In this document: piece after piece, positions 1 through 14,546 of the stretch
Position numbering within the stretch: the first letter of the stretch is position 1
How the letters are laid out: each line of letters opens with the position of its first letter
Source of the DNA: Rhopalosiphum padi
Taxonomy: Eukaryota; Arthropoda; Insecta; Hemiptera; Aphididae
Length of the DNA: 64,000 nt
Assembly: GCF_020882245.1 (NCBI RefSeq)
Contig: NC_083597.1
Span: 5,676,581 to 5,740,580 of the forward strand
Reading direction: 5' to 3'
The notes under the pieces: model-generated
Database searches by the model: none
Told to the model about the DNA's origin: nothing
Seen by the model: the letters and a program-made list of their open reading frames with translations, nothing else
Made by a program: the position numbers and the translations under genes

Positions 1-469
1 CGATGTTCCTCATTAGTAGTGCATACTAAAAATAATTATTTTTTATATAGGTATTAAAATATATATGTATATATATTTCAAATTTAGAAGAAATTAAATC
101 GTTAATCATTTTGTTATAATTCAAAAACATTATTCATGGTGACTTAAAACTTTTATATATATTATGAATTTTACTATACGCAATGAAAGTTTCAAAATAT
201 GTACATTTACACTGTTTTACGATGAGTACAATAAAGTATTATTAACTCAAAAGTAAACATCTATAATGTAATTTGATATAACATAATATATAAATATATC
301 TTATTATAATAATTAAATAATATAATAAGTTCAATATTTTTGGAAAAAATGATATTCACTTATTATTAGTTATTATTATAAACCTAAAAGTAAAATAAAT
401 GACTTTAATTTTAATAGGTGTATCAAAAAACATATCATGAAATATACAATATACATACCTACTTATTAC

Positions 470-590
470 TTAGTGATATAGACGACAGACCGTTTTAGCT
501 CAGAATTGTTTTTTGTGTACAATAATAAGTTATTAAATTCAAATTTAACACACCTATTACAGTAAACTATTACACTTATTACTCACTCGA
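470..590 (-). repeat. Dispersed repeat family, copy A
   Basis: Read on the minus strand this segment contains the words GTGTTAAATTTGAATT, CAATTCTGAGC and GTCTGTC followed by TATATCACT. The same words occur in the same order at about 34700-34815 on the plus strand, and in part near 2300, 36900 and 53050. It is a diverged member of the family. Its outer limits cannot be fixed by eye. Confidence 0.6.
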
Positions 591-1287
591 CACCTAATGT
601 ACAATAGGAAATCATACAAATATTATTGTCAATTAAAACAGAGTAAATATTTATTTATATCTATACCTATATTATTATTATATCATAATAAATTTATTTT
701 GAGTCCTTAAAAAATCATGCTCATTAAACATAAGCATAGTGTTATGTAATACGAAAATATATTTACATAATAATATATGTTATGCATTTATAACTTATCA
801 CTTTATAAGCTTTGCGTACAACGACTAATGCAACGAAAACATTTATTGTTTTTTGCAGACAAACTGTTTAGCGTTTGAACATTAAATATTATATGTAAAT
901 TAGCTTTAAATAAATAAATTATGAATATATATGAGTACGTTTGTTGTTGTTATTTTGAAATAAACAAATACCTTTCGACAACGTTCACGTATGCATAACA
1001 GTATTAATAGTATTATAATATGAATATGGTTGCAACACACTTACCTTGAATTTCATAAGTTAAAAAATTAACTAACTTACTTAAACTTCTCTAAAGTATA
1101 TAATTTAAATTTGATTACGATTTTTCAAAGTTAATTAGTAAATACCTGTGACCCGGCATTCGACGTTATTAAATTTCCTGTTAATTAATAATATAGTTGT
1201 TTCAGAAATTAAAAATTGATTTACTCAATAATGCATTTAAGTACGTATCTATCTGAAGACATTTTGAGTATACGTTATTATTTATAA

Positions 1288-1289
<2 letters not shown>

Positions 1290-1345
<56 letters not shown>
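1290..1345. repeat. (TA)n microsatellite
   Basis: An uninterrupted run of alternating T and A of about 56 bases, flanked by ordinary AT-rich sequence. It is the longest pure dinucleotide run in the window. Confidence 0.95.
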
Positions 1346-1351
<6 letters not shown>

Positions 1352-2297
1352 CCTTATATAGTTTAAAAATGCGCTGTTAAATTTGTATATTAACTACTGA
1401 AATAACATTCTTATATTCTAAAACATCAAAATAGTAAATTATAATGTCACTAAGATGACATTGTGTATAGATAATTAGAGCATTAAATTTAACGGAGTCT
1501 TAATTCCATACACATTCTACAAATGCCTCACATATTTGTACACAACTTGTATTTTAATATTATTTTATATTTTTTGATCAACTTTATATTATAATGTACT
1601 TTAAAGATTTAGGTTGTAAATATATAGAGGTCATTTTATATTTATAATTACTATTAATACTAGTATATAATTTAAAAATAAAATATTGATTTGAAATGTT
1701 AGAATATATATGTGCGCCTAATGAGTATACTATTAGTTATAACTTAATAAAACAACTTAAATATATACAAAAAAAAAATGTGTTGTTAAAAAATACATTG
1801 TAAATTTAAACGTCAAGTCGGTAATAGTAAGTAAAAAATTGTAAAGATTATCGTTTACACTTGACATACATAATAAATATAGATTTTCATACATAAAGTA
1901 AACTAGGTGAGCATCTACTTTATTTATAATTTCTATGCTATAAAAAAATATTTTGGTGGTGGGTTGGAAAAAATTGTTTCATTTAATGGTTAACTAAAAT
2001 TGAATGTCATGGACCACTAATTTGCGTTTGAAGGACCATTAGTTCACTATTAATTTATTAAATGTTTAGTGATTCTTTATGCAATTCGACAAACTAAAAT
2101 AAATATAGGTATGATTCTATTTTATTTTACTGTTTTCAATAATATAGGACTTCAATACGTTATCATTATTTTTTAAGTAACTCATAAGAACTCTACATAA
2201 CTCGAAAACTAAAATGCATTATACCATACTCTCTATACAGTATTAAATAATTTTTTTAATTGTGATTTTTATCTTATTAAATGTAAATAGAATAAAA

Positions 2298-2630
2298 GAG
2301 TGAGCAAGTGGGTATCGCTCTGCTGTATAGTAGGTCACTATAATGGATGTGTTAAATTTGTATGCAATGACAGGTATCTTTGTTTATGAAAAACGATTCT
2401 GAACGGATATGATTTGTCAGTCTAGGATAATTAGTAGGATATATTATAGTATTACCTATATTTCAATTGTAATATATCGTTATTTTACGCGATTTCGTAA
2501 AAAATTAAATTTCATACGCACATAATTTTTTTTTCTTATAATAATGCTAGAATTTTTTTTACAGTTATTTGAAGAACAAGCTATAGAGAACCTTGTATTG
2601 GATTTATTGTAAGAGATCAAATTCATAAAT
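2298..2630 (+). repeat. Dispersed repeat family, copy B
   Basis: Begins near GCAAGTGGGTATCGCTCTGC and continues through TAATGGATGTGTTAAATTTG, GATTTGTCAGTCTA and CGTTATTTTACGC to a segment with CAGTTATTTGAAG and CCTTGTATTGG. The reverse complement of 52800-53130 carries the same words in the same order, so these are two long copies of one family. Compared with that copy, this one lacks about a dozen bases after CTGTATAGTAGG. No coding potential is seen. Confidence 0.85.
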
Positions 2631-4868
2631 TATATTTATAATACATTTATATATTTTTTTTAATCAAAGTCTAGAATTTATCATAAATATCACAAATTTA
2701 TTATATTCTACTTCTATTAAATAAGTTAGTTACTCACCAGTTACTGTGGTCATTATTTTTAATCTATTTTACTATAAATGTGTTTGAGTACGTATGATGA
2801 TTTTGTTAAAAATTAAATTTGCGTGTTGCGATGCTGTAACCATAATGATTTACTTATTTTTTGCACGAGAGTAACATATACTTACATAGCTATTTATTTT
2901 AAATATATATTATATCAAACTGTATCGAGTCTCTTTGAATTTCCTTTGCCCTTGACCAACAGACCGTACGTAATAGTTCCGCAAACACATTACACGGACC
3001 CATTTTCATTATAAACGACAAGATGAAAACGAGCAATTTAAATGCTTTGTAAATGACTGGTTCTCGTCCGACAACTTGGTGGCTGTCATTACAATATATT
3101 ATACTGTCAAAATGCCGGTTGTACGTTCTTGAAACAATTTTCTTCATATTAAAGTCTTTTCGGAGGAATAGGCACTTAAGTGTTAAGTGTTAATAAATGC
3201 TCGCGCATATACCTGTTAATTTACCTCAATGATTTCGTCGACCTTCGCCTAACAAAAAGTTTCCGTCAAAAGCTGTTATAATATCATCATTCATCACCGC
3301 TGCTTTTATGCTAATATTTTGTGGTACTGTATAACAGAAAATTTCAGCTTTTAAAATTAATTTTTATTTATAATTTTAATTAATTTTAAATGGTTAAATA
3401 ATATAACTAATAATACCATAAAATTAGGTAGGTACTATTGGTTTTAAAAAAACATTAAGATCTTTAAAATTATTTTTTACAATTTACGAGGTTATTTGAA
3501 ATATTTAATATATTATACTAGGTAATATTATTTCTCTCGAGAATACTAAAGATGTCTATATCGACCCAAAGTAATATAGGTATCAGATAAACAATGGTTT
3601 TCGACTAAACTATAATATAGTTATATATTATATAGGGATAAATTTTGAGTTTCCTAGGAATAATAGGAATTTCCTAATATCCTTAAGTACTTAACAATAG
3701 TTTGAAATTTATCTAATTAATCAAAGGAAATTAATTATTTAAGCATTGAAAATGCTAATTCTATGAAATGGTTATGATATAATTTTAGTAATTTTAATAT
3801 TGTATTTTTAAAATATGTGTTTCAGTCTTCAGACTTATAAAGTTTCTTAAATTACTTTATAAAAAACTATTATTGTTACACAAATACACAATTAAAACAT
3901 AATTATAAATAATAATATATTATATTTTATACAATTCAATAATAAAAAACATGAAGTTTAAAGTAAAACTAATATAAGGGACCAAGTTTAATTGTTGATA
4001 TAATGTATTATATGATTTATGTGTTTTTCCATTTATGTTAAAATACCAAGTTATTATTATTTAATTTTTTTGTGAGTGAATGTAACATAATATAAATATA
4101 ATAATAATAATAATCAATACACAATAATAATCTATAAAAACAATATAATTTTAATTTTTAATTATTGAATTTTTTAATTTATTCAATAGATATTAAATAA
4201 ATAGGTTTTTTAAGTATCTCTGAAAGCTTTTATTCTGCGAAGGAAACTTATGGATTACTGTAGCAGTGTAATTATTTTGATTATACAAACAATACACAAA
4301 AAGCAAACTTTACAAAAAATATTCAAATGTGTTTAAATATACATATATATAATATGCATAATGCATATTATTATACATTGCATTTGAATTATTCAATGAT
4401 AATCAGCCAATATAGAATAAATAGAATAGTATAATACTAAAATTGTTTTTGAAATTAATAATTACCAATACATCTATTAGGACCAGGGTTCTAAAATTTA
4501 TAATTATTTGATTCATTTTATATACAGTAAACATTTAGTTGTTTTGCATATAAAACAAAATACAATTAAAAATTCAAGTTTGTATATAAATTAACTCTAT
4601 TATAGAACTATGTATTTAAAAAAATTTGTTTCAATTTTATTATCTTAGAAGATTTTTAACAATTTTTATCTATATTTAAAACCGATTTCAAGCCCTGGTT
4701 CTTGACCTAAATTTTTTTGAAAACTTAAACAAATTAAAAAATTGAAATATATTTTAACTAATTTGTTACTTAATGTTTCGATGTAACCCCCTATATTTAG
4801 ATTCTTAAAAATCGTTACTGCTGTAGTGCTATGGCACAAACTATAAACCACATAAACATTAAACTTAC

Positions 4869-4942
4869 CGTGAATCGTGGTCAAACCGGCAAACGTAGGA
4901 TTTTCTCGCGGTGAACCCAGAGCAGCAAAGCCGGATTATATA
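4869..4942 (-). promoter_or_regulatory. Candidate minus-strand TATA promoter and first exon
   Basis: On the minus strand a TATATAA box (4942-4936) is followed about 30 bases later by a GC-richer stretch that ends in a good splice donor, CACG|GTAAGTTT, with the exon end at 4869. This is the layout of a short untranslated first exon. The local GC content stands out from both flanks. No matching downstream exon could be identified on the minus strand before the window edge at position 1, so the gene it would serve is unknown, and the match may be chance. Confidence 0.3.
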
Positions 4943-7900
4943 GGTTCGATGCTGTCCTGGAATAAATTTATTGCCAATCCAGCAGAAACGCAATTTCGAT
5001 AAAGCGTCTTATGAACTGACACAATTTAAGTCGTCGTGGATCGTCATTAGTCGTTACTGAATAATCGCAGTTAAAAAAAAAAAAAAATAAATAAAAATAC
5101 ATTATCGATAATCACATTATTTTAAAGTCTTTGGTTTTAAAAACTTATAATTTACGAATTTTTTATCATTATTAAATTATATGGGTATATAATACTATAA
5201 TGTTTAAGTTAAAAGACATATTATAAAGACTAGGTCAAAAAAAAATTGTATTTATAAGGTGTCTGATTAATGAATGTCGAAATTAATTAATTATTAAAAA
5301 TTAATAATGTCTATTAGTAATATCGATTAAAGAGTTAAAAAAAATATATTTCCTTTCGATAAGAGGTACTGAGGTAGGTACATTATTAAAATTCCATAAG
5401 CATAGAAACGGGTTGTTTTAAGCTTCAAATAATCGATAAAACTAGCTTGAAAGTTACTTGCCCACTTTCATTAAAAACAAATCTTTTAATTTATAAAGAA
5501 AGGAAGGAAGAGAGAGAGAGAGTCAGAGAGAGAGGGAGAAAGACTAGAGAGAATAGGGCTAATTCAGACGCGTGGCAACATATTTTGTGACTGTGACATT
5601 AATTTTGAATCTTCCAAACTCTCTTTCTCTCTGTTGAACTAATAACTATCATGGGGTTCTGTATTGTAAAAACGTTATAATCTCAATAATTACAGATAAG
5701 AGGATATCGGTTTTTATAGTGGGACACTGTAGGACACCTGTATTAAGAAACACTTCAAAGCCCACGCCCCACATCAACATGTTTATGTCAATATCTTATA
5801 CATAATATTTGCAAATTATATATAATATACATTTTTATAAGAAAACTATAAAATTAATTTTATAAAATATTTTCATATTTAGATACATTAACAAATTATT
5901 ATATATGGTTTGTTTTTGATACTGAATCACGGTGTTCTATTAATTGGAACTAAAAGATTTTTTTTTTTTAATTTAGTTTTGTATACAGTAGACCTAAGTG
6001 TATTATTCTCTGAAATATCGCCTTTAAAATTGAACAATCACTATAACATAATAAATTGATCATTATCCAAGAACTTATGTGTTATATTCGTCTGGACGTC
6101 TAAAAAATATCATCAATTTTATTTAGTTTTTGCTCTCATGACCTACTCAATTTAAAAATAAAATACCTAGATTTAATTTAATTGAATACTCACAAAATAT
6201 TATATCATCTTCTGTGTTTTTAACGATTTGAATCCGCTATTTTAAAGGGGAGCTAGATATGAATTATTTCTCCACGATGTTTGTTTCCTATAATAACATA
6301 CAGGAGTATTGGAATTAATAATTATGTTGCATATATGTATGTTCTTTGGATAGCTGTATCAGAAGTTCTACTGAACCGATTTTCGTGATTTATAATTTTA
6401 ACGAAAAGTGTTTCGATAAGTTTTTTAATGATAAAAGTTCAACAAATTTATTAATTAAAAAAATATATTAATTTTCTGTGTAACTACTTAGCGATACACG
6501 GGGCCTGCCGTGTGCACGCACAAATGGTCATAACTTCCACTATGTATACTACTACGTCGTTGTCGACAGGACGGGTTTATTATTATTTATTAAGTTCTAA
6601 ATTAATTGAAATTTTCATTTATTTATTAACATTTTTAGGTAAAATATTTGCAGTGTTCCCAATATTTATAAATATTATTAAAACTATAGAAGTCAAATCA
6701 CTTTAAAATGTATGTTATTTCTAAATACTAAACATTATTAATTTTGCATTGTTATAACTGTTCTTTTTATATTTATTTTTATATTATATATTTTAATAAT
6801 TATTTAGCTATTTTTATTTTATTTTAATACGACAGCGACGTGTAATTCAGCTAGTATTATATGTATTATGATATACCATCATCATTTATGCTATGTAAAA
6901 TGGAAAGTTTTAGGACATATTATACACACTTAGACATCCAGGAGAACTATAGTATTATATAGTACAATAATCGTCAATTTAATCGAGGCACGATTAAAGG
7001 AAAATATCACCCGGAAGACCCACAACACGTTTATTGGGCAAAATAAGTAAGATGTGATAATTGGATGATATAGAGAACTCAAATTAAATATTCATAAAAA
7101 ACCATTGTAAGTCATGCTTTATTTGTATTTTGTATACCTACATAAGTACTTAAATTAATTTTATTAACTAATTATTATCGACCAATACAAAATAATTTAT
7201 TATTATTTTTCCCTAAATATTGTAGTAGATAAGATATATTTTAATTATTGTTGTAATGTGGGCAATATAATATGATACAAATAATACAAATATTATTAAA
7301 TAATTTACTAATTTTCACGGTGTTTATAAATTTAGTCAAAATTCTAATTTTAAACGCTTACAAAAAAATATTATGACTGTAGATTTTTAATATTTTTTAA
7401 TTGAGAAATAAATGTATGAAAAGCTTTGTTTTAGGTTTATACTTTTATCATTTTCAATCATTTTCATGTAGCAAACAATTTTTTATCAACATTTATATAT
7501 ATAAAAAAAAAAACTATAAATAGCTCAAAAATTATCAAAATATTAGTTTAATTATATACTATATTTACTTCTTCAATATAAATCAAATTATTCTCTGTTA
7601 AAATTAAAAAATTGTTATAACTTGAATATTAACTATAGATATTGCCATATTAGACGACTATAAGTAAATATTTATCATTACAAAAAAAAAAATTTCAAAA
7701 GTTATACAATACATACTGATACTATATAATATTATAATTATAATTAGTCATTAGATAAACCATAACATTACAATCATTATTAGGTACATATTGTAAAAAA
7801 TGATAATAACAAAATCAAATTTTTATATTAATGTTAAAAATTAAATACACCAAATTTATTTTCATAATTCGATTATTAGATACTTTTTAATTTCGTACTG

Positions 7901-8100
7901 CACATAGTTCTAGGTACTTGCCACCAACTAATTAATAAATGTTAATATCGTGATGATTAATTAAATTATTCGGTAAATCATCATGATCTGTCAATCAGGA
8001 CGAGAGGACAATAGTGATGCATATTACGAGGAGTGTGTATCAATATTAAATTGTAACAATAGAAATAACAGTACAATAATTGTAATCGCATTAATTTGAA
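4943..8100. other. AT-rich intergenic region
   Basis: No gene seen. It contains a GA-rich low-complexity tract at about 5500-5552 and otherwise AT-rich sequence with dense stop codons. A short open frame at 6512-6706 translates to low-complexity residues typical of AT-rich noise. Confidence 0.55.
5500..5552. repeat. GA-rich simple repeat
   Basis: Purine-only tract made of AGGA and GA units (aggaagg, then repeated ag with one tc interruption), about 50 bases long. Confidence 0.85.
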
Positions 8101-8555
8101 GAACAGATAGACGTGTTGGATCGATCGGCGCGTCGTTGACGCATGAGTGTATGGCGATGCTGTGACGGTCGGTTAGGTATAGGCATTAGTTATAGAATGG
8201 ACTATAAAATAGTATAGCACTATAGAATTGATTATAGAATAGTCTATTCTATAATTAATAGTATGGGGTCTCGTCGGTCTCAGTGTCGGTCGGCCCGACG
8301 TTCTCACATCATATCGATACACCGCCATCGTTATAATAATAAACTAATAACAAAAATAATACGAGTAATTATACCCTTAAATAGTGATATAATAATAAAA
8401 ATTCAGTACAAGTAACAACCGTCGCAATAATATAATGGGCCTAAATCCCAATAATTTTTCCGTCGATTGACGGCGGGGCCTTTAAATGCGCGCGGAACTC
8501 GGTGCGACGGCACTGCGACTGCTTACACTGACTGCAAGAAGTCGACCTCGAAAAC

Positions 8556-8587
<32 letters not shown>

Positions 8588-8720
8588 CAATAATACATGC
8601 ACGTATTTTGTAGGATTCGATTTAAAAATAAATCAATAAGACACTGGCAATAGTTCGATATATTATGGACAGCAACATTCATTGCACGCACTATTTCGTT
8701 CCGATTCGATTACGCACTGG
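8100..8720 (+). promoter_or_regulatory. CpG-richer, promoter-like zone
   Basis: Clusters of CpG (around 8113-8140, 8270-8300 and 8460-8545) stand out from the AT-rich flanks. On the plus strand CCTTTAAATG near 8480 could act as a weak TATA-like element, with GC-rich sequence about 30 bases downstream. The zone lies about 6.5 kb before the first coding exon of the TMEM200-like gene and would suit its untranslated first exon, but I cannot identify a convincing donor site. Treat as inference. Confidence 0.3.
8556..8583. repeat. (AAT)n microsatellite
   Basis: About nine consecutive AAT units followed by an imperfect continuation. The antisense frame yields a run of tyrosines, which explains a spurious short open frame there. 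Confidence 0.9.
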
Positions 8721-8770
8721 GTCTTATAAGTTTTATTTACAATTGATCTCGCTGCGGCTATACCTCTATG

Positions 8771-8885
8771 GCTCTCTCTCTCTTTCTCACTCTCTCTCTC
8801 TATATATATAGCCATATAGGTATATAATATGTATGTATATACCTACCTACATATTATACATATATGATATATATATATATGTATA
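8771..8885. repeat. (CT)n then (TA)n compound microsatellite
   Basis: CT-rich tract at 8771-8801 passes directly into TA repeats and then into imperfect TATATG/ATAC repeats up to about 8885. Confidence 0.85.
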
Positions 8886-8889
8886 TACA

Positions 8890-11800
8890 TTAAATGTGAT
8901 TTTTCATCCCTTTCGGCACATAGTCAGTCGTACAAAACGAACGAATAATATTCGAGATACACGCGCAAAGTAATTGCATTTCTCCACTTTGTCCGTTTTT
9001 TTTTCAGGTTTTTTTCTTTTTGTCTACTGAAACGAATTTCCTGAACGTCGAATTACATCTATTTCATATCGTATGTCAAAAGTATTTTACAATAAATGAT
9101 AGTAACCACTAGTGCATTAACCATATATAGGTACCTAACTATTGAGGAAGTAACGAATTTTTTTCTTCGAAACACTCGCTCAAAGATACAGTTTTCATCT
9201 ATCACTACAAATTTAGACTACCTACACAAACACAATACAAAAAAAATGTACATTGCACAACGCCATATGATATTATAATAATTGATGTGCTTGATTATAT
9301 TTTATTTGCGTTTAAAAATAAGTACTTTAAAATTTTGTACAACAATGGAAGGTTCTATATTAATGAATTGAGTACTTATAAGTTATAGTTTAAGTTAAGT
9401 GGGACATTGATACTCCATTGGAAATTAAGTTCAATGAAATATAGATACTAAAAAGTCTCAAGTCCTACTATTTTGGAGTACAAAAGCATCCAGTATTTAA
9501 AAAATCAGAATAGTGCCTAAAGCCTAATACTGTTAGAATATATAAATATATTTTATTTATAATTTTAAATCTTTTGATCCGCTCACTACAATCATAAGTA
9601 AAATTGTGTAATAAAAAGCTATCTATATAATATTATAAATCGTTCAAATAAACGTCGACCCATATTTTTATCGTATAAAATATATTTAAAAGTAAATAAG
9701 TATTAACTACATAATCATACTAATTAGAATAAAAAAAAATAAAATATTATTATATTATATTATATTATATAATTTTATATTTATATTTAATGTTTAAATT
9801 AGTATTCTCTATCTATATGTATGTGGTTTGTGTATTTTTTATAGTTTTACTGACAACCAGTGGTTCCCAACATTTTAATCGCCGAGTACCACTTGACATT
9901 TTTATGATCAATACTCGCATCACTTTAATTTCAAATGTTAAATTAAAGATAGTTCACATTTTTTTTACATTAAGTATTTTATTATTAATTATTTTACTTA
10001 TATGTTCTTATTGTTTTATATGTATAAATGTAAAATATCTTAATTTCTAAAACTAGCTATTATTTAAATTAAATACTTAATCTTAAATTTGTTGTTGTTT
10101 ATTTTGTACAAGAACATTAAAACCAGGGTGAATGGAATTTATTTTTATCCGTAAGGCAGTAAATCACTTGAATCTACTTCTGTATTTATTTTTCAAATAC
10201 TGTAGCATTTCAGAAATTTCAATTTTATACTTATAAGCCATGATGAAAATAAGTCGATTCTACATTTAGCATTATAAATATTATATATTTAATATTTATA
10301 TACAAAGTAAGTTTTGGGTTAGGTATATGTTAATAATAATGAATAATGATAACCATATAGGAATAAAATACAAAAATAAAATAATTATGAACAATTTAAA
10401 GCTAAGTTTTATAACTTCGATGTAAAAACTATTTTGTAGCTTTATATTATTTTTTTTTGCAGTGGAGATGATTCAAGACCGTCCAAGTTTGAGACGACTA
10501 TTGCTTGTATGTGTCTTAATGCATTATGTTATACTCAGATTAAATAATATAATGACGATTGTAAAAAATATTTCTTAGTGTCAACTTTTGTACAATCATT
10601 AAAGATGTTAAGAGAGTATTTTATAGTCTACCACGAGATCGTTGTTTTATACGACAATGGTGCATTTTAGACTATTCTAAAAACTTTATTGATTGAAAAA
10701 CCTTTACATAAATCTTCTGTATACTGTACAGAATAATTATTTTTATAGTAAATCATTAAAAGAAGTTTACGATTAATACCAATTTATTTCACGCTATCTG
10801 TTCAATAATATGAATAATATGTAAATTTATTAAATAATAAATATATAATATAGTATGTTATACGCGCGTACCCTCCTATATTATGTATTATCATAATACA
10901 ATTATAGTATCATCTTATATATCTATTATAATTATGCGTTTGTTTGCGATGGAAATGACAATACGTCTCGTTGATGAACGACTTTATTATTCTCTCGAAT
11001 ACTAGGGAAATTTGTATTATAGAAGACAAGAGAAAATTAATTAATTCATTTTACTCGTGATTGTTACAGCAATATAGTAGAGGTATGCATTTATTTTACG
11101 CGATTTACTCGATTTAAAATAAGCAATAACGTACATTTGTAATCACTTCTAGAAGATTTATTCTGGGAGATTTATTTTAATCGAAATTTGCCGTATAGTT
11201 AAAATTTTTTATTAATCCATAATGGTCGAACAAAATAACAACTCCTGAATATTAATTTATTATAGTATTATGTTAATTGTGTACTTATATAAATAAACTA
11301 TGTAAATGTATAGTAAATGTCAATGATATTTGTTTTGACTAGGTACAACTGTAGTGACCACCATACGAATACAAATCAATATAAATGAGACAAAAATAAT
11401 ATAATTTACGTATACGAGCTATTTACTTGGCCACCTAGGTATTTATTGAGGTAAAATAGATAAATATATATTATATTATTATGTATTTATTGTCTTATTG
11501 ACATCCTAAAGAATATTAAGTTATTTACTTACTATACTAGTACATACATAGAAAGAAAGATTTAGTTAGTTTCTTCTCAACGAAAATTATTGTGTAGTGC
11601 GTCGAGCGACTTAAATCTCAAATGTAGTGCTGTGACGGTCCCATTAATACCTATAGATATATGATAAAAACTAATAAATCTGAAAACTTCAAATAAGTAA
11701 CTATAACTTTCAAACTAAGTTCGTTCAACAATTTCTGATAAAGATTCTATAATCATTAATCATCTGTGGAGTATTATTATAAATTATAAGCTAGGTGGTT

Positions 11801-14546
11801 CTATGAAAAAAAGAAAGAAAAAATTTTATAAAATAAATTTATTATTATTACTAGGTATAAGTGATATAACATATTCCGAGTCATCATATTACTTACTGTA
11901 TTAGTAATACTTGCTATTTAATTCCAGTAATTATTTTCATTTCACAAAATTGTAAAATATTTATTATTATTAGATTGAATAATATAAATAATTTAATACT
12001 TCTATTAAAATGGTTAAATTTAGTATTTTATGTAATAAGTACAAATGCAATTTCCATTAATGCAATACGTACATAAAAATGTAGTTTAATTTAAAGTATT
12101 ACTAATATATTATATAGACATTATTTTAATTTATAATTATTCAATATCAAATACTATTTATCACTTATTGTTAATTTATGGTATAATCCAGAGATAATAA
12201 CATAATAGTCATATTACAATTGGTATTAAATTTATTGAAATATTATTGAATTTGGAATTCTGGGATAGGATTTATTCGAGCACAATAACAAATCTATACC
12301 AAGTCATAAATTGTTATTGCTTTTATGTATTAAATAATAACTATTTTAATAGGTTATAACTTATACGTAGGTATTATTATTGTATTGGTTTAAATGAATG
12401 CATTTGCGATAAGTAATATAGTTATAGTATAAATGAAACTTACATTTATATTGACCTTAAATATTTAAAAAATATAATTAAGTTTAAAAATACTTTACAT
12501 AGAATATGATTTTTATAGTATACATAATGTTCTATAGTTACTATATTATACGCTATACTACCTACTCTGGTATATTTAAATATTTTATATGTATCTATTG
12601 TAATTTGCAGCTCATTATTATTTTCATTATCAAATAATATTAATTTATATACATTTATTTAAGTTCTTTAATATATATATATACAAGATATAACATCATT
12701 ATAAATAGGTACTTGAGTATTCAACTATTGCATTTGCATTTATATCAAAATATATTATGTATTCAAAAATTATCTCAAACGTTTTAAAATTAAATATATT
12801 AATTAAAATGATGGTATTATAGTGAGTTCATATTTTTAATTTAAAATGTGTATAAAGTAATAAAATAAAATTGTCTATTCGAATAAAAAAGAAAGTTCAT
12901 TGTCTATTTAGCTATTGGAGTATTAAATAGGACAGCATTTAAAATACTCAGGTTTGTTTTATATGTTTGAACAATTATTTGGTTTTCGTTTTGCTAAGAA
13001 AATAATAATAAAATCAAAAATATTTTAAATAAATATTAGAACCATAATTAATCATAAGTTTTCAAAGTGTAAACAGTCATTAATTTTTTTTCAGTGTATA
13101 CATTGTATAAGTACTTTTAAAAGACAGAAATCGATAAAAATGTCATAAAATATAATGAAAAAACAAATAAATGACCTAAAAAATCAAAACTCAAATTATC
13201 TCAACGCATAACAGTTTTAAATTGAAAATTTTTATCCATGTCCTTAACTTCGTAAGTAAAAGCATCTAGGCCGTAGTTAAAGAGAAATAAAAAAAAAATA
13301 ATCCATAAGTTGAATATTTGATTATTGTTATTAGATACCTATGTTAGATATGTACACTAATACATATCAATGAAATTTTGTTTAGTTTACTACCAAATAG
13401 AGTATAATGTATTATAAATACCAAAAAAACTTGGTTCATTTTAATGGTTATATTTATATAATATTTAAATATATATAACTCTTAAATAATAATACTCAGT
13501 TCCTAGTATTTTTATCTATGGGCTATACTATATTTGTTAATCAATCATTGGCCCAAGAGCAAAATTTTCAACAGATCCCCTCATCCAAACATTATAATAT
13601 AAGATGGTCCAAATGGGTGGGGGGGGGGTAGTGAATTCGTCTTCCCAAAATTATTTTAAACATTTTTAAATAATATTATTGTATGTTTTATTAATCAAAA
13701 ATTGTACGGCAATTTTGAAAAAAAAATAATAGTTAAATAATTTATTATAAATTATCAAAGAAAAATATTGTATTACTTTGGCCCTTTAAGCGAACAGGCC
13801 CGGGCGTGCCCTCACCTTATGATTCTTCTTAGTAACGTCACTGCTGTTAATGTGTTATATATTATAAATTTATAACACATTATAATGACAGTCATCGTGT
13901 ACTCGTGATATTCGAAGTACTCAAGTATGAGTACTATACAATATTCATGATATACATCTATATTGATATGTTATATAATATATAAGTTTTTTTTCACGTC
14001 TTTTATTTATTTCAAAGAAATTATAAAATATAACATTTTCTTGGTCGTAGGTACCTATACATCATTATTGTGTAAAAGTCGTATTTTCATCTTTAGTATA
14101 AAGAATTTAATATAAGTAACAAATAATAATATATTGTACCATCGTTCGCTTTCCAGCATTTTAATAAAAAAATAACTTAATAATATGTACTAAGAAACTA
14201 TCGCTTGCTGGCTGCTGCTAAGAAGTTCATAAAATGCTATAAGTTAATGTGAACATATTGTAATATATCAATATTACTTGTAGTATACAAGATCAAAAGT
14301 TTTTTTTTATGTTACAAATGGTGACCAGACAAAAAGTTATAAGAAAACAGATTGTACTGATATTAAAATGTACTGGTTTATTTTACCTCTGTATTTTTTT
14401 TTTCGATTTTAGATACGCCAGGTAAAATGCGTTAGAATTATATTATTATAGGTACTCCATGATAACGCTGAAAATAATGGATATTTTTTAAATATAAGCG
14501 ATAAATATGTACCTTAAATTAGATATGGTTTTTCAATCAAAAAATG
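8890..14546. other. AT-rich region upstream of the TMEM200-like gene
   Basis: No coding exon recognised. One 86-codon open frame (9790-10050) is hydrophobic and AT-driven. It overlaps a segment containing CCAGTGGTTCCCAAC at about 9859, a word typical of the ends of hAT-type elements, but no partner end was found. A G-run lies at about 13617-13628. If the promoter is near 8.5 kb, this stretch would be an intron of the downstream gene. Confidence 0.45.

Larger units (their letters stand above)
1..4860. other. AT-rich intergenic region with repeats
   Basis: I see no supportable coding exon here. The sequence is strongly AT-rich, with frequent stop codons in all frames; the few short open frames (for example around 2823-3147) have no recognisable protein motif and no paired splice signals. 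It holds two copies of a dispersed repeat (about 470-590 and 2298-2630) and a long TA microsatellite (1290-1345), listed separately. Confidence 0.6.

Noticed and set aside
8482..8691. Minus-strand frame with a tyrosine run
   Set aside because: The run is the translation of the AAT microsatellite; nothing else in it is protein-like.
13540..13850. Possible hAT-like element with a G-run and CGTCACTG end
   Set aside because: Only one end looks plausible; no inverted partner or duplication was found.
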